Numbered from the stretch's first letter, positions 45,429 through 55,586 are shown. The stretch is DNA of 64,000 nt from Streptococcus sp. S1 (GCF_034137685.1 NZ_CP139418.1:1909131-1973130), one strand, 5' to 3'. Notes: a model not told the origin generated them from the letters alone. Made by a program: numbers and translations.

Positions 45429-46451
45429 ATGAAAGCTGTTGTTGTAAATCCAGAAGGTACTGGTGTTGAAATTGTTGCGAACAAAGAAATGCGACCACTT
45501 GAAACAGGGGAAGCTCTTGTTCAAATCGAATACTGTGGTGTCTGCCACACTGACTTGCACGTCGCACATGGAGACTTCGGTAAAGTTCCAGGCCGTGTTC
45601 TTGGACACGAAGGAATCGGACTTGTGAAAGAAGTTGCTCCAGATGTCAAGAGCCTTAAAGTTGGGGATCGTGTCAGTGTTGCTTGGTTCTTCGAAGGATG
45701 TGGAACTTGTGAATACTGTACAACTGGTCGCGAGACTCTTTGTCGGACTGTTAAAAATGCAGGTTACTCTGTTGATGGAGGAATGGCTGAACAATGTATC
45801 GTAACTGCAGACTACGCAGTAAAAGTACCAGAGGGATTAGATCCAGCCCAAGCTTCTTCTATTACCTGTGCCGGTGTTACAACCTACAAAGCTATCAAAG
45901 AAGCCAAAGCTGAACCAGGCCAATGGATCGTTATCTATGGAGCTGGTGGCTTGGGTAACTTAGCTGTTCAATATGCCAAGAAAGTCTTCAACGCTCATGT
46001 CATCGCTGTTGATATCAACAATGATAAACTCGAATTGGCTAAAGAAGTTGGGGCAGACTTTGTCATTAATGGTCGTGAAGTCGAAGATGTCCCAGGATTG
46101 ATCAAAGAAAAAACAAATGGTGGAGCTCACTCTGCTGTCGTAACAGCTGTTTCTAAAGTAGCTTTCAACCAAGCAGTAGATTCTGTTCGTGCAGGTGGCC
46201 GCGTGATCGCAGTTGGTCTTCCTTCTGAAATGATGGACCTCAGCATTGTGAAAACGGTATTAGATGGTATCCAAGTCATTGGTTCTCTTGTAGGAACTCG
46301 TAAAGACTTGGAAGAAGCTTTCCAATTTGGGGCAGAAGGCTTGGTAGTCCCTGTCGTTCAAAAACGTCCAGTGGAAGATGCTGTCAAAGTCTTTGACGAA
46401 ATGGAAGCCGGAACCATTCAAGGACGTATGGTACTTGACTTTACAAACTAA
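45429..46451 (+). CDS. adhP: Zinc-dependent alcohol dehydrogenase AdhP
   Basis: Medium-chain alcohol dehydrogenase, 340 aa, interconverting ethanol and acetaldehyde with NAD(H). Catalytic zinc ligands CGVCHTDLH (about residues 36-44) and GHEGIG, structural zinc cluster [16 protein letters not shown] (four Cys, about 91-106), NAD-binding [15 protein letters not shown] (about 171-185). Well-placed RBS AAGGAGG. Promoter signals suggest control by redox state and carbon source. Usually lies beside manLMN in this genus group. Confidence 0.96.
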   Translation: MKAVVVNPEGTGVEIVANKEMRPLETGEALVQIEYCGVCHTDLHVAHGDFGKVPGRVLGHEGIGLVKEVAPDVKSLKVGDRVSVAWFFEGCGTCEYCTTGRETLCRTVKNAGYSVDGGMAEQCIVTADYAVKVPEGLDPAQASSITCAGVTTYKAIKEAKAEPGQWIVIYGAGGLGNLAVQYAKKVFNAHVIAVDINNDKLELAKEVGADFVINGREVEDVPGLIKEKTNGGAHSAVVTAVSKVAFNQAVDSVRAGGRVIAVGLPSEMMDLSIVKTVLDGIQVIGSLVGTRKDLEEAFQFGAEGLVVPVVQKRPVEDAVKVFDEMEAGTIQGRMVLDFTN

Positions 46452-46467
46452 ACAACTGAACCTACAG

Positions 46468-46494
46468 GACTAGCCCAACTGGGCTAGTCTTTTT
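46468..46494 (+). terminator. Terminator of adhP
   Basis: GACTAGCCC-aact-GGGCTAGTC followed by five T residues. Confidence 0.92.
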
Positions 46495-46547
46495 GAGTGT
46501 TCTCAATCACTCTTATATACAATTTGTTATATATTTATTTTTGTTTT

Positions 46548-46569
46548 CGAGAATATCGTTTGATTCTCG
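46548..46569. promoter_or_regulatory. Inverted repeat in the long manL upstream region
   Basis: CGAGAAT-atcgtttg-ATTCTCG, 7-bp arms. The adhP-manL gap is 373 bp, AT-rich and without a coding frame; apart from this repeat and the promoter nothing else was recognised. Could bind a PTS-linked or other regulator. Confidence 0.4.
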
Positions 46570-46732
46570 GAATCTTTTCATTGAGAACCAAATCCTATAA
46601 AACATCTCTATTATTGATTTTTTAAGCATCAACAAGTAATAAACAAAATTCATTCAAGAGCATTCTTTTTCTATCTAACGATAATTTAACATAGTAAATC
46701 AATGTTTTTACATCGAGATTTTGATAGAAAAA

Positions 46733-46761
46733 TTGACTTAAGTGTGGAAACGATTTATAAT
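46733..46761 (+). promoter_or_regulatory. manLMN promoter with embedded cre-like site
   Basis: -35 TTGACT (46733-46738), -10 TATAAT (46756-46761), spacing 17. The spacer holds TGGAAACGATTTAT, an imperfect CcpA site. The sigma-54 pattern seen in Listeria man operons is absent. Confidence 0.8.
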
Positions 46762-46824
46762 AAAGTAGCTTAAAGTTTTCTTAAACTGAAAGTCAAACAA
46801 ATTTTATAAGGAGGAATGTCAATA

Positions 46825-47814
46825 ATGAGTATTGGTATCATTATTGCTAGCCACGGTGAATTTGCAGCTGGAATCCACCAATCCGGCTCGATGATCTTTG
46901 GGGATCAAGAGAAAGTTCAAGTGGTTACGTTCATGCCAAGTGAAGGCCCGGATGATCTCTATGCTAAATTCAATGCAGCTGTTGCCGCATTTGATGCAGA
47001 AGATGAAGTCTTGGTTTTGGCTGACCTTTGGAGTGGTTCTCCATTTAACCAAGCAAGTCGCGTCATGGGAGAAAATCCAGATCGTAAATTTGCGATCATT
47101 ACAGGATTAAACCTTCCGATGTTGATTCAAGCTTATACAGAACGTTTGATGGATGCAAATGCCGGCGTTGATAAAGTCGCTGCAAACATCATTAAGGAAG
47201 CAAAAGACGGTGTCAAAGCCCTTCCAGAAGAATTGAATCCTGTTGAAGAAGCTAGTACAGCCGCTGCTGCTCCTGTAGCCCAAGCTGCTATTCCAGAAGG
47301 AACAGTTATCGGAGATGGAAAACTCAAGATTAACCTTGCCCGCTTAGATACACGTCTTCTTCATGGACAAGTGGCAACTGCTTGGACACCTGATTCAAAA
47401 GCCGATCGGATCATTGTTGCTTCAGATTCTGTTGCCAAAGATGAACTCCGTAAGGAATTGATCAAACAAGCGGCACCAAATGGTGTGAAAGCAAACGTTG
47501 TCCCAATTCAAAAATTGATCGACGTTGCAAAAGATCCACGTTTTGGAAATACCCATGCTTTGATCTTATTTGAAACACCTCAAGATGCTCTTCGCGCCAT
47601 CGAAGGTGGTGTTCCGATTAAAACCTTGAACGTTGGTTCAATGGCCCACTCAACTGGTAAAACCATGGTGAACAATGTGTTATCAATGGATAAAGATGAT
47701 GTGGCTACATTTGAAAAAATGCGTGATCTTGGAGTAGAATTTGACGTCCGTAAAGTGCCAAATGACTCTAAGAAAGATTTGTTTGACTTAATTAACAAAG
47801 CTAACGTTCAATAA
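46825..47814 (+). CDS. manL: Mannose PTS EIIAB component
   Basis: Cytosolic phosphocarrier, 329 aa, of the mannose/glucose/glucosamine PTS. IIA domain: [19 protein letters not shown] with the phosphorylated His near residue 10; Ala/Pro/Val-rich linker at about 135-155; IIB domain: [17 protein letters not shown] with His near 180. Start at MSIGIIIAS, the usual first residue, ten bases after GGAGG; an ATG three codons earlier is one base from the GGAGG and unusable. First gene of manLMN, important also as a catabolite sensor. Confidence 0.97.
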   Translation: MSIGIIIASHGEFAAGIHQSGSMIFGDQEKVQVVTFMPSEGPDDLYAKFNAAVAAFDAEDEVLVLADLWSGSPFNQASRVMGENPDRKFAIITGLNLPMLIQAYTERLMDANAGVDKVAANIIKEAKDGVKALPEELNPVEEASTAAAAPVAQAAIPEGTVIGDGKLKINLARLDTRLLHGQVATAWTPDSKADRIIVASDSVAKDELRKELIKQAAPNGVKANVVPIQKLIDVAKDPRFGNTHALILFETPQDALRAIEGGVPIKTLNVGSMAHSTGKTMVNNVLSMDKDDVATFEKMRDLGVEFDVRKVPNDSKKDLFDLINKANVQ

Positions 47815-47841
47815 TCGATTACTTACGAAAGGATTTTAAAC

Positions 47842-48645
47842 ATGTCTATTATTTCTATGGTATTAGTGGTCGTTGTTGCCTTCTTAGCAGGTCTTGAAGG
47901 TATCCTTGACCAATTCCAATTCCACCAACCCCTTGTTGCTTGTACCTTAATCGGTTTGGTAACAGGTAATTTGACTGCTGGCATTATGCTTGGTGGTTCA
48001 CTTCAATTTATTGCACTTGGCTGGGCAAACATTGGTGCCGCAGTTGCACCCGATGCTGCCCTTGCATCTGTCGCTGCTGCCATCATCATGGTACTTGGGG
48101 GAGACTTCAGTACAAAAGGAATCGCTGTCGCTCAAGGTGTCGCTATTCCACTTGCAGTTGCTGGTCTTTTCTTGACCATGATCGTCCGTACCCTTTCCGT
48201 TGGTTTGGTTCACACTGCCGACGCTGCTGCTAGAAAAGGGGATATCAAAGGTGTAGAACGCGCTCACTTTGTGGCCCTTCTTCTTCAAGGTCTTCGTATC
48301 GCCATTCCTGCAGCCCTCTTGTTGATGATTCCTGCTGAAACTGTCAAAACTGCTCTTGAACAAATGCCAAAATGGCTCTCTGATGGAATGCAAATCGGTG
48401 GTGGTATGGTTGTAGCCGTTGGTTATGCCATGGTTATCAACATGATGGCGAGCCGTGAAGTATGGCCATTCTTTGCCATCGGTTTTGCTCTTGCAGCCGT
48501 TAGCCAATTAACTTTGATCGCTCTTGGAGCAATTGGTGTTGCCCTTGCCTTGATCTACCTTACTCTTTCTAAGAAAGGTGGCAATGGAGGTGGCGGTGCC
48601 GCTACTTCTAACGATCCAATTGGCGACATTCTCGAAGACTATTAA
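47842..48645 (+). CDS. manM: Mannose PTS EIIC component
   Basis: Membrane channel subunit, 267 aa, with several hydrophobic helices and the IIC-man family pattern GLEGILDQFQFHQPLVACTLIGLVTGN (in part: LDQFQFHQPLVACTLIGL), then LGGSLQFIALGWANIGAAVAPDAALAS (in part: LGGSLQFIALGWANIG). Ends in a Gly-rich, acidic tail. With ManN it forms the sugar pore that class II bacteriocins exploit. Confidence 0.97.
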   Translation: MSIISMVLVVVVAFLAGLEGILDQFQFHQPLVACTLIGLVTGNLTAGIMLGGSLQFIALGWANIGAAVAPDAALASVAAAIIMVLGGDFSTKGIAVAQGVAIPLAVAGLFLTMIVRTLSVGLVHTADAAARKGDIKGVERAHFVALLLQGLRIAIPAALLLMIPAETVKTALEQMPKWLSDGMQIGGGMVVAVGYAMVINMMASREVWPFFAIGFALAAVSQLTLIALGAIGVALALIYLTLSKKGGNGGGGAATSNDPIGDILEDY

Positions 48646-48663
48646 GAAAGGTGTGACACTATC

Positions 48664-49575
48664 ATGACTGAAAAATTACAATTATCTAAATCAGATCGTC
48701 AAAAAGTTTGGTGGCGTTCAACCTTCTTGCAAGGTTCTTGGAACTATGAACGGATGCAAAACTTGGGTTGGGCATACTCATTGATCCCAGCTATCAAAAA
48801 ACTCTACACAAAGAAAGAAGACCAAGCGGCTGCTCTTGAGCGTCACATGGAATTCTTTAACACTCACCCATACGTTGCCGCTCCTATCATCGGGGTAACG
48901 CTTGCTCTTGAAGAAGAAAGAGCAAACGGTGCCGCTATTGACGATGCTGCCATCCAAGGGGTTAAAATTGGTATGATGGGTCCTTTGGCGGGTATCGGAG
49001 ATCCAGTCTTCTGGTTTACAGTACGTCCTATCCTTGGTGCCCTTGGTGCATCACTTGCTGCATCTGGTAACATCCTTGGCCCACTCATCTTCTTTATCGC
49101 ATGGAATGCGATTCGTATGGCCTTCTTGTGGTACACGCAAGAACTTGGTTACAAAGCAGGTTCTGAAATTACCAAAGATATGTCTGGTGGGATCTTGCAA
49201 GACATCACTAAAGGGGCTTCTATCCTTGGGATGTTCATCCTCGCTGTCTTGGTAGAACGTTGGGTATCTATTAAATTCATCTTTAATGTTTCTTCTGTCA
49301 AATTAGACGACAAAGCTTATATCCACTGGGATAAACTTCCTGAAGGATACAAGGGTATCCAAGAAGCCTTCGCTCAAGTTGGCTCAGGTCTATCTCAAAC
49401 ACCTGAAAAAGTTACAACTTTCCAACAAAACTTGGATTCATTGATTCCTGGTTTGATGGGATTACTTCTTACTTTTGCTTGTATGTGGTTGTTGAAGAAA
49501 AAAGTATCTCCAATCACCATCATCATCGCTCTCTTTGTAATCGGTGTATTAGCACACGTTGCGGGCTTGATGTAA
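48664..49575 (+). CDS. manN: Mannose PTS EIID component
   Basis: Membrane subunit, 303 aa. N-terminal amphipathic part, then SWNYERMQNLGWAYSLIPAI (in part: NYERMQNLGWAYSLIP), HMEFFNTHPYVAAPIIGVTLALEE (in part: FFNTHPYVAAPIIGV), GPLAGIGDPVFWFTVRPI and C-terminal hydrophobic helices. RBS AAAGGTG. Last gene of the operon before the terminator. Confidence 0.97.
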   Translation: MTEKLQLSKSDRQKVWWRSTFLQGSWNYERMQNLGWAYSLIPAIKKLYTKKEDQAAALERHMEFFNTHPYVAAPIIGVTLALEEERANGAAIDDAAIQGVKIGMMGPLAGIGDPVFWFTVRPILGALGASLAASGNILGPLIFFIAWNAIRMAFLWYTQELGYKAGSEITKDMSGGILQDITKGASILGMFILAVLVERWVSIKFIFNVSSVKLDDKAYIHWDKLPEGYKGIQEAFAQVGSGLSQTPEKVTTFQQNLDSLIPGLMGLLLTFACMWLLKKKVSPITIIIALFVIGVLAHVAGLM

Positions 49576-49588
49576 GCAAAGATCAACT

Positions 49589-49614
49589 AAAAAGAAGGTT
49601 TCAGCCTTCTTTTT
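49589..49614 (+). terminator. Terminator of manLMN
   Basis: AAGAAGG-tttcag-CCTTCTT stem flanked by A- and T-runs. Its T-run leads at once into the manO promoter. Confidence 0.88.
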
Positions 49615-49618
49615 ATTA

Positions 49619-49627
49619 TGATATAAT
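49619..49627 (+). promoter_or_regulatory. manO promoter
   Basis: Extended -10 TGATATAAT, about 28 bases before the ATG. Confidence 0.65.
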
Positions 49628-49655
49628 GGAGTGAACAGCAATACAGGAGGATCTC

Positions 49656-50024
49656 ATGGCTCAATCATTGAATAAAACCGTTGAATTCCATACTACAGGG
49701 GTTTCTTACCTTGGAGTGGGGGGAAAGGTTGGAAAAATCCTAGTCGGGAATGCCGCTTTTGAATTTTATGCGGATGCAAATGTAGAAGACTACATCCAAA
49801 TTCCCTGGCAAGAAATCGAGCGAATCGGAGCCAATGTATCCGGACGTAAAATTAGCCGCCATTTTGAAATCTATACCAGAGAATCAAAATTTCTCTTTGC
49901 TTCAAAAGACTCTGGAAAAATTTTAAAGATTGCTCGGGAACATCTAGGAAATGATAAAATTGTCAAACTTCCTACGTTGATCCAAATCATCACGGCTAAA
50001 ATTAAAAATCTATTTGCAAAATAG
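49656..50024 (+). CDS. manO: ManO, DUF956 family, mannose-PTS-associated protein
   Basis: Cytosolic protein of 122 aa of the DUF956 family: SLNKTVEFHTTGVSYLGVGGKVG near the N-terminus (in part: VEFHTTGVSYLGVGGKVG) and IQIPWQEIERIGANVSGRKISRHFEIYT (in part: IPWQEIERIGANVSG). Always linked to man-family PTS operons; it is thought to influence their expression or activity, mechanism unknown. RBS AGGAGG. Its own promoter separates it from manLMN. Confidence 0.9.
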   Translation: MAQSLNKTVEFHTTGVSYLGVGGKVGKILVGNAAFEFYADANVEDYIQIPWQEIERIGANVSGRKISRHFEIYTRESKFLFASKDSGKILKIAREHLGNDKIVKLPTLIQIITAKIKNLFAK

Positions 50025-50042
50025 GATCTTTTCTTGTATAAT
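50014..50042 (+). promoter_or_regulatory. serS promoter
   Basis: -35 TTGCAA (50014-50019) inside the last codons of manO, -10 TATAAT (50037-50042), spacing 17. Confidence 0.85.
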
Positions 50043-50048
50043 AGACGC

Positions 50049-50227
50049 AAACGGATAAGTAAGTTAAGAGGTTCTTTCAGAAAGTCTGCGGTTGCTGCGA
50101 GCAGATAGAAATCTTAATTGAAATTCTACCGTTTCTTTAAAATACAATATCGAATCAAGTGCACACCTGTGAAGTTGGATGGAACCGTGGCTCTGCCACT
50201 CCAACACTCTAACAGGTGTGTTTTTTG
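50049..50227 (+). promoter_or_regulatory. T-box riboswitch of serS, serine specific
   Basis: T-box motif GGATGGAACCGTGG at 50177-50190; terminator CACACCTGT (50162-50170) / ACAGGTGTG (50212-50220) plus T-run. Stem I lies 5', with UCU in ATTCTACC as a candidate serine specifier. Predicts induction when tRNA-Ser is uncharged. An open frame running through the leader into serS is not used. Confidence 0.92.
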
Positions 50228-50241
50228 TTAAAGGAGAAGCT

Positions 50242-51519
50242 ATGTTAGATATTAAACGAATTCGTACAGACTTTGATGCTGTTGCTAAAAAATTGGCAAC
50301 ACGTGGCGTAGATGCAGCTATTTTGAATGAAATGAAAGAAATCGATGCTAAACGTCGAGATATCTTAGTCAAAGTAGAAAATCTCAAAGCAGAGCGTAAC
50401 ACTGTATCTGCTGAAATCGCACAAGCTAAACGCAACAAGGAAAATGCAGATGATAAGATTGCTGCCATGCAAACCCTCTCTGCAGAAGTCAAAGCATTGG
50501 ATACAGAATTGGCTGAAATCGATGCCAAATTAACTGAATTCACTACTACCCTTCCAAACATCCCTGCTGACAGTGTCCCTGTTGGAGCGGATGAGGATGA
50601 CAACGTTGAGGTTCGCCGTTGGGGAACACCGCGCGAATTTGGATTCGAACCAAAAGCTCACTGGGATTTAGGAGAAGACCTTGATATCCTTGACTGGGAA
50701 CGCGGGGCTAAAGTCACTGGTGCTCGTTTCCTCTTCTACAAAGGACTTGGAGCTCGCTTAGAACGCGCTATCTACAACTTCATGTTGGATGAACATGGCA
50801 AGGAAGGCTACACTGAAGTCATCCCTCCTTACATGGTCAACCATGATTCTATGTTTGGTACTGGTCAATATCCAAAATTCAAGGAAGATACTTTTGAACT
50901 TAGCGATACCAATTATGTCCTCATTCCAACAGCTGAAGTTCCTTTGACAAACTACTATCGCGATGAAATTCTTGATGGGAAAGATCTTCCAATCTACTTC
51001 ACCGCTATGAGTCCATCTTTCCGTTCAGAAGCTGGTTCAGCCGGTCGTGATACCCGTGGCTTGATCCGTTTGCACCAATTCCATAAGGTTGAAATGGTGA
51101 AATTTGCCAAACCAGAAGAATCATATGATGAATTGGAAAAAATGGTTGTCAATGCTGAAAATATCCTTCAAAAACTCAACCTTCCATACCGTGTGGTAGC
51201 TCTCTCAACGGGAGACATGGGCTTCTCAGCTGCCAAGACTTATGACTTGGAAGTATGGATTCCAGCGCAAAACACCTACCGTGAAATCTCAAGCTGTTCC
51301 AATACAGAAGATTTCCAAGCTCGCCGTGCGCAAATCCGCTACCGTGATGAAGCAGATGGCAAGGTAAAACTCCTTCACACTTTGAACGGTTCTGGATTGG
51401 CAGTCGGACGTACCGTCGCTGCTATTCTTGAAAACTACCAAAACGAAGACGGTTCTGTGACCATTCCAGAAGTCCTTCGCCCATACATGGGTGGCGCAGA
51501 AGTCATCGCACCAAAATAA
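50242..51519 (+). CDS. serS: Seryl-tRNA synthetase
   Basis: Class II synthetase of 425 aa. N-terminal long antiparallel coiled coil for tRNA-Ser (about residues 25-105, rich in Lys/Glu/Ala), then motif 1 (YPKFKEDTF region), motif 2 [28 protein letters not shown] (in part: [20 protein letters not shown]) and motif 3 [20 protein letters not shown]. Start [11 protein letters not shown] with AAAGGAGAA at good spacing; the longer frame overlaps the T-box. Confidence 0.97.
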   Translation: MLDIKRIRTDFDAVAKKLATRGVDAAILNEMKEIDAKRRDILVKVENLKAERNTVSAEIAQAKRNKENADDKIAAMQTLSAEVKALDTELAEIDAKLTEFTTTLPNIPADSVPVGADEDDNVEVRRWGTPREFGFEPKAHWDLGEDLDILDWERGAKVTGARFLFYKGLGARLERAIYNFMLDEHGKEGYTEVIPPYMVNHDSMFGTGQYPKFKEDTFELSDTNYVLIPTAEVPLTNYYRDEILDGKDLPIYFTAMSPSFRSEAGSAGRDTRGLIRLHQFHKVEMVKFAKPEESYDELEKMVVNAENILQKLNLPYRVVALSTGDMGFSAAKTYDLEVWIPAQNTYREISSCSNTEDFQARRAQIRYRDEADGKVKLLHTLNGSGLAVGRTVAAILENYQNEDGSVTIPEVLRPYMGGAEVIAPK

Positions 51520-51525
51520 AGTTTA

Positions 51526-51564
51526 AAAAAACTGAGTCTTGCAAATTGCAAGCTCAGTTTTTTA
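51526..51564. terminator. Bidirectional terminator between serS and accA
   Basis: AAAACTGAG-t-CTTGCAA / TTGCAAG-CTCAGTTTT with T-runs on both strands; it overlaps the accA stop codon. Confidence 0.92.
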
Positions 51565-52332
51565 ATATTTACGAAAACGTTGGTAGCGTTGCTCCAGAAG
51601 CTCTTCGAGAGGTAAAGCTTGTAAAACCTTTAACTCTTCCTGTAATTCCTTCTTCACTTGAGCCAGTAGTTCTCCATTTGAAAATCCATGCTCGGGAATC
51701 ACCTTATCGACAATTTCCATATTTAACAATTCGTGAGAAGTAATCTTCATCAACTCTGCTGCTTCCATGGCACGACTTCCATCTTTCCAAAGAATAGAGG
51801 CAAAACCTTCTGGACTCAAGACCGCATAGATGGAGTTCTCAAGCATCCAGACCTTATCTGCCACAGCAAGAGCCAAGGCACCACCAGAGCCACCTTCTCC
51901 GATGATAATCGCGATAATTGGAACTTTTAGATCACTCATTTCCATGAGGTTGCGGGCAATGGCTTCCCCTTGTCCTCGTTCTTCAGCACCAACACCGGGA
52001 TAAGCACCCGCTGTATTGATAAAGGTCACAACTGGACGGCCAAATTTCTCCGCTTGCTTCATGAGACGCAAAGCTTTTCGATAGCCTTCTGGATGTGGTT
52101 GCCCAAAATTACGTTTTAGATTATCCTGAAGATTTTTTCCTTTTTGGATTCCAACGACTGTAACCGTTTGATCGCCTAAGCGTCCAATCCCACCAATCAC
52201 CGCACCATCATCACGGAAGTTTCGATCTCCATGCAATTCGATAAAATCATCAAAAATTCCTTGAGCAAAATCAAGCGCAGTCAATCTTCCTTGGTCACGT
52301 GCCTCTTTAATAATCTGTGTTATTTTACTCAT
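51562..52332 (-). CDS. accA: Acetyl-CoA carboxylase carboxyltransferase subunit alpha
   Basis: Alpha half of the carboxyltransferase (256 aa) that transfers carboxyl from biotin to acetyl-Co[24 protein letters not shown] (in part: [17 protein letters not shown]), [24 protein letters not shown] (in part: [18 protein letters not shown]) and [16 protein letters not shown] are characteristic. Start at MSKITQ, with GGAGG five bases upstream and an 8-base overlap with accD. Last gene of the FASII cluster. Confidence 0.97.
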   Translation of the reverse strand: MSKITQIIKEARDQGRLTALDFAQGIFDDFIELHGDRNFRDDGAVIGGIGRLGDQTVTVVGIQKGKNLQDNLKRNFGQPHPEGYRKALRLMKQAEKFGRPVVTFINTAGAYPGVGAEERGQGEAIARNLMEMSDLKVPIIAIIIGEGGSGGALALAVADKVWMLENSIYAVLSPEGFASILWKDGSRAMEAAELMKITSHELLNMEIVDKVIPEHGFSNGELLAQVKKELQEELKVLQALPLEELLEQRYQRFRKY

Positions 52333-53191
52333 GTTTACCTCCATGAAGGGCTAATAATTGTCCAACTGTCGCTCGGATTTGACTTCTCTCCACGATCAAG
52401 TCTACAAATCCATGTTCTTGTAGAAATTCTGCTTTTTGGAAATCATCAGGCAATTTTTCACGCACAGTTGATTCGATCACGCGTCGACCAGCAAACCCGA
52501 CCAAGGCTTGACTCTCTGCCATGATAATATCACCTTCCATAGCAAATGAGGCTGTCACCCCACCAGTTGTCGGATCTGTCAATACCGTCAAATAGAATAA
52601 TTTTTCTTTGGAATGGCGTTGAACAGCCGCAGAAATTTTCGCCATTTGCATCAAACTCACGATTCCTTCTTGCATCCGAGCACCACCAGAAGCGGTAAAT
52701 AGAACAACTGGCAATTTTTCTTTTGTCGCAAATTCAAATAAACGAGTAATTTTTTCACCTACTACAGAACCCATTGAAGCCATGATAAAGTTGGAATCCA
52801 TGATCCCAAGCGCAACTTTTTGCCCTTTAATCAAGGCAGTTCCAGTCAGGACAGCTTCATCCAGTCCTGTCATTTCCCTCACTGCTGCTAGTTTTTTCTT
52901 ATAATTTGGGAAATTCAAAGGATCTGTCGTTTCGATTCCTATAAACATTTCTTCAAAGCTAGCTGGATCCACTGTCAGCGCCAAGCGTTCTTTAGCAGAA
53001 ATACGGAAGGTATAGCCACAGTTTGGGCATACCCGTTCACTACCTAAATCCTTTTGGTAAATGGTATGTTTACAACCTGGGCATTGTGAAAATAGTTCAT
53101 CAGGAACTTCAGGTTTTGGCTGAGGCTCCTTCCAGGCTGACCTATTCGGATTGATCCGAATATATTTATCTTTTTTAGAAAATAATGCCAT
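52325..53191 (-). CDS. accD: Acetyl-CoA carboxylase carboxyltransferase subunit beta
   Basis: Beta half of the carboxyltransferase, 288 aa. The N-terminal zinc ribbon is complete (CPGC near residues 36-39 and CPNC near 55-58), followed by the crotonase-like domain with [24 protein letters not shown] (in part: [18 protein letters not shown]) and [14 protein letters not shown]. Co-translated with accA. Confidence 0.97.
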   Translation of the reverse strand: MALFSKKDKYIRINPNRSAWKEPQPKPEVPDELFSQCPGCKHTIYQKDLGSERVCPNCGYTFRISAKERLALTVDPASFEEMFIGIETTDPLNFPNYKKKLAAVREMTGLDEAVLTGTALIKGQKVALGIMDSNFIMASMGSVVGEKITRLFEFATKEKLPVVLFTASGGARMQEGIVSLMQMAKISAAVQRHSKEKLFYLTVLTDPTTGGVTASFAMEGDIIMAESQALVGFAGRRVIESTVREKLPDDFQKAEFLQEHGFVDLIVERSQIRATVGQLLALHGGKHE

Positions 53192-53236
53192 TACTTACTC
53201 CTTATAATATACTACAGTATCTGCAGCATTACTATA

Positions 53237-53290
53237 AAAGCCTGAAACTGTGAAGATGATGTTCATACTTCCCTCACAAGTCCAGGCTTT
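53237..53290 (-). other. Long imperfect hairpin between accC and accD
   Basis: AAAGCCTG (53237-53244) pairs with CAGGCTTT (53283-53290); inside, ACT/AGT, TGA/TCA and AAG/CTT continue the stem. Only four T residues follow on the minus strand, so it may be a partial terminator, an attenuator or an RNase site rather than a full stop. The gap from accC to accD is 103 bp, the largest between cluster genes in the accD-fabF stretch. Confidence 0.5.
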
Positions 53291-53294
53291 TTCA

Positions 53295-54659
53295 TCATTC
53301 CTTATTATAATTTGGAAGGAATTGTTCCATCAAAAATGCAGTGTCATAATCACCAGCGATCACATGTGAATCTGAAATCAAATCCAACTGGAAACTGCTA
53401 TTGGTTGTGACACCATCGATTTCCAACTCATAAAGAGCACGCTGCATTTTCATCAGTGCATCAAAGCGATTTTCACCATGGACAATGATCTTGGCAATCA
53501 TACTATCATAGTATGGTGGAATCGTATAACCAGGATACACAGCAGAATCCACACGCAAGCCAACCCCACCACTTGGAAGATAGAGATTAGTGATCTTACC
53601 TGGGCTTGGTGCAAAGTTAAAGGAAGGATTTTCCGCATTGATCCGGCATTCAATCGCATGGCCTTTAATGACAATATCCTCTTGAGTAACGGATAATTCT
53701 TGGCCAGCTGCGATTTTAATCTGTTCCTTAACGATATCAACTCCTGTTACAAATTCCGTGACAGGATGCTCTACTTGCACACGGGTATTCATTTCCATAA
53801 AGTAGAACTCACCCTTGCCTTCATCATACAAGAATTCAATCGTTCCAGCATTCTCGTACCCAACTGATTCAGCTGCACGAACAGCAGCAGAACCAATTTG
53901 ATTACGAAGAGTTTTTCCAATAGCAATCGAAGGGGATTCTTCTAGAACTTTTTGGTTATTTCGTTGAAGAGAACAATCGCGTTCACCTAAGTGAATGACA
54001 TGTCCATGCTGATCCGCTAAAATCTGTACTTCAATGTGGCGTGCCGGATAAATCACCCGTTCCATATACATGGCACCATTCCCAAAAGCAGCTTGAGCTT
54101 CTGAGGAAGCAGATTCAAAAGCAGCAACCAAATCTTCTGGTTTTTCAACCTTCCGAATTCCCTTACCACCGCCTCCTGCAGATGCTTTCAACATAACAGG
54201 GTAACCAATACGTTCTGCAATCTCGAGGGCTTCTTCAGCAGTATACACTTCACCATCTGATCCAGGAATAACAGGCACTCCTGCTTTGATCATCTGTTTA
54301 CGAGCATTAATCTTATCCCCCATCAAATCCATGACTTTAGCAGAAGGACCAATAAATTTAATGCCCACTTCCTCACACATGGTCGCAAATTTTGAGTTTT
54401 CACTTAAAAATCCAAAACCAGGATGGATAGCTTCTGCTCCTGTTAGAACAGCTGCAGACAAGACAGCACTCATATTCAAATAAGACTCTGTTGATTTAGC
54501 AGGTCCAATACAGACTGCTTCATCCGCTAGTAAGGTATGCAAGGCTTCTTTATCAGCAGTAGAATACACTGCAACCGTCTCGATGCCAAGTTCACGAGCC
54601 GCACGAATAATACGAACTGCAATCTCACCACGATTGGCGATTAAGATCTTACGAAACAT
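53295..54659 (-). CDS. accC: Biotin carboxylase
   Basis: ATP-grasp enzyme of 454 aa that carboxylates biotin on AccB. MFRKILIANRGEIAVRIIRA begins it (given in full, 20 residues), GFGFLSENSKFA, the Gly-rich KASAGGGGKGIRKVE, EMNTRVQVEHPVTE and the C-terminal GHAIECRINAE are present. The start MFRKILIANRG matches the family; a longer frame overlapping fabZ (18 extra codons) is not needed. Confidence 0.97.
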   Translation of the reverse strand: MFRKILIANRGEIAVRIIRAARELGIETVAVYSTADKEALHTLLADEAVCIGPAKSTESYLNMSAVLSAAVLTGAEAIHPGFGFLSENSKFATMCEEVGIKFIGPSAKVMDLMGDKINARKQMIKAGVPVIPGSDGEVYTAEEALEIAERIGYPVMLKASAGGGGKGIRKVEKPEDLVAAFESASSEAQAAFGNGAMYMERVIYPARHIEVQILADQHGHVIHLGERDCSLQRNNQKVLEESPSIAIGKTLRNQIGSAAVRAAESVGYENAGTIEFLYDEGKGEFYFMEMNTRVQVEHPVTEFVTGVDIVKEQIKIAAGQELSVTQEDIVIKGHAIECRINAENPSFNFAPSPGKITNLYLPSGGVGLRVDSAVYPGYTIPPYYDSMIAKIIVHGENRFDALMKMQRALYELEIDGVTTNSSFQLDLISDSHVIAGDYDTAFLMEQFLPNYNKE

Positions 54660-54672
54660 AGATAGGCCTTTC

Positions 54673-55098
54673 TTAATTTCCAATTGCAAACGTAAGCGTT
54701 CCTGAAGCTGCAAGCTTACCGTCTACTTCTGCTTTCGCTTCAACAACAGCAATTGTTCCACGACGTTTGACAAAAGTAGCTGTCATCACCAGTTGATCTC
54801 CTGGAACGACTTGTTTTTTAAACTTCACCTTGTCCATCCCTGCATAAAAGACTAATTTTCCTTTATTTTCAGGTTTTGACAACTCTAGTACACCTGCTGT
54901 TTGTGCCAAAGCTTCCATGATGAGAACACCTGGCATAACAGGATATTGTGGAAAATGTCCATTAAAAAATGGTTCATTAATTGTCACGTTTTTAATGGCA
55001 ACAATCGTATCTTCACTTGTTTCTAAAACGCGATCCACCAAAAGCATTGGGTAACGATGCGGCAAAGCCTCACGAATAGCATTAATATCAATTGTCAT
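54673..55098 (-). CDS. fabZ: 3-hydroxyacyl-ACP dehydratase FabZ
   Basis: Hotdog-fold dehydratase of 141 aa for chain elongation. [13 protein letters not shown] near residue 13, then catalytic His in [21 protein letters not shown] (in part: [18 protein letters not shown]) with the conserved Glu. Overlaps the accB stop by 4 bases. Confidence 0.97.
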   Translation of the reverse strand: MTIDINAIREALPHRYPMLLVDRVLETSEDTIVAIKNVTINEPFFNGHFPQYPVMPGVLIMEALAQTAGVLELSKPENKGKLVFYAGMDKVKFKKQVVPGDQLVMTATFVKRRGTIAVVEAKAEVDGKLAASGTLTFAIGN

Positions 55099-55583
55099 TT
55101 GATTCGAACCAATCCTTTTCCAAATTCAACCATTTCTTCATTCGTTACCAAAATTTCAGTGACTACCCCATCTTTTGGTGCTGGGACTTCATTCATCACT
55201 TTCATAGCTTCGATAATCAAGAGTGTTTGACCCTTAGTAACCTTATCTCCTACAGATACAAAGGCTGGTTTATCCGGAGCTGGTGACAAGTAAGCCACCC
55301 CAACCAATGGACTTTCAACCACATCACCTTCTGCAGCCTGAGCTGGAGCAGCAACTGGTTCAGCCGCTACAGCTGGAGTTGCTGGTGCTTCAACAACAGG
55401 GGCTACTACAGGAGTTTGAGGGGCTGCTACCACTTCAACTGCAGGAGCAACCGGTGTAGCCGCAACTGAACTCGTTTGGTTTTTACTCAAATTCAATTCT
55501 TCGCCATTATTTTTATATGAGAATTCACGCAAAGTTGACGCATCAAATTGAGCCAACAAATCTTTGATTTCAGAAATATTCAT
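55095..55583 (-). CDS. accB: Biotin carboxyl carrier protein AccB
   Basis: Carrier subunit of acetyl-CoA carboxylase, 162 aa. N-terminal helix, a long flexible Ala/Pro/Val linker (about residues 35-85), and the biotinyl domain with EAMKVMNEV, whose Lys is biotinylated. The linker is longer than the E. coli one but normal for streptococci. Confidence 0.97.
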   Translation of the reverse strand: MNISEIKDLLAQFDASTLREFSYKNNGEELNLSKNQTSSVAATPVAPAVEVVAAPQTPVVAPVVEAPATPAVAAEPVAAPAQAAEGDVVESPLVGVAYLSPAPDKPAFVSVGDKVTKGQTLLIIEAMKVMNEVPAPKDGVVTEILVTNEEMVEFGKGLVRIK

Positions 55584-55586
55584 GAA

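Noticed and set aside
46500..46815. Sigma-54 promoter for manLMN, as in Listeria
   Set aside because: No GG-N10-GC element was found; a sigma-70-type promoter with spacing 17 is present instead.
46816..46824. Earlier ATG for manL
   Set aside because: It is one base from the GGAGG; the second ATG has normal spacing and begins the conserved [13 protein letters not shown].
50179..50241. N-terminal extension of serS by 21 residues
   Set aside because: The extension translates the T-box terminator; the ATG at 50242 has the ribosome binding site and the conserved N-terminus.
50064..50603. 179-codon minus-strand frame over the serS leader
   Set aside because: It crosses the T-box and the serS coiled coil in antisense; no promoter or ribosome binding site.
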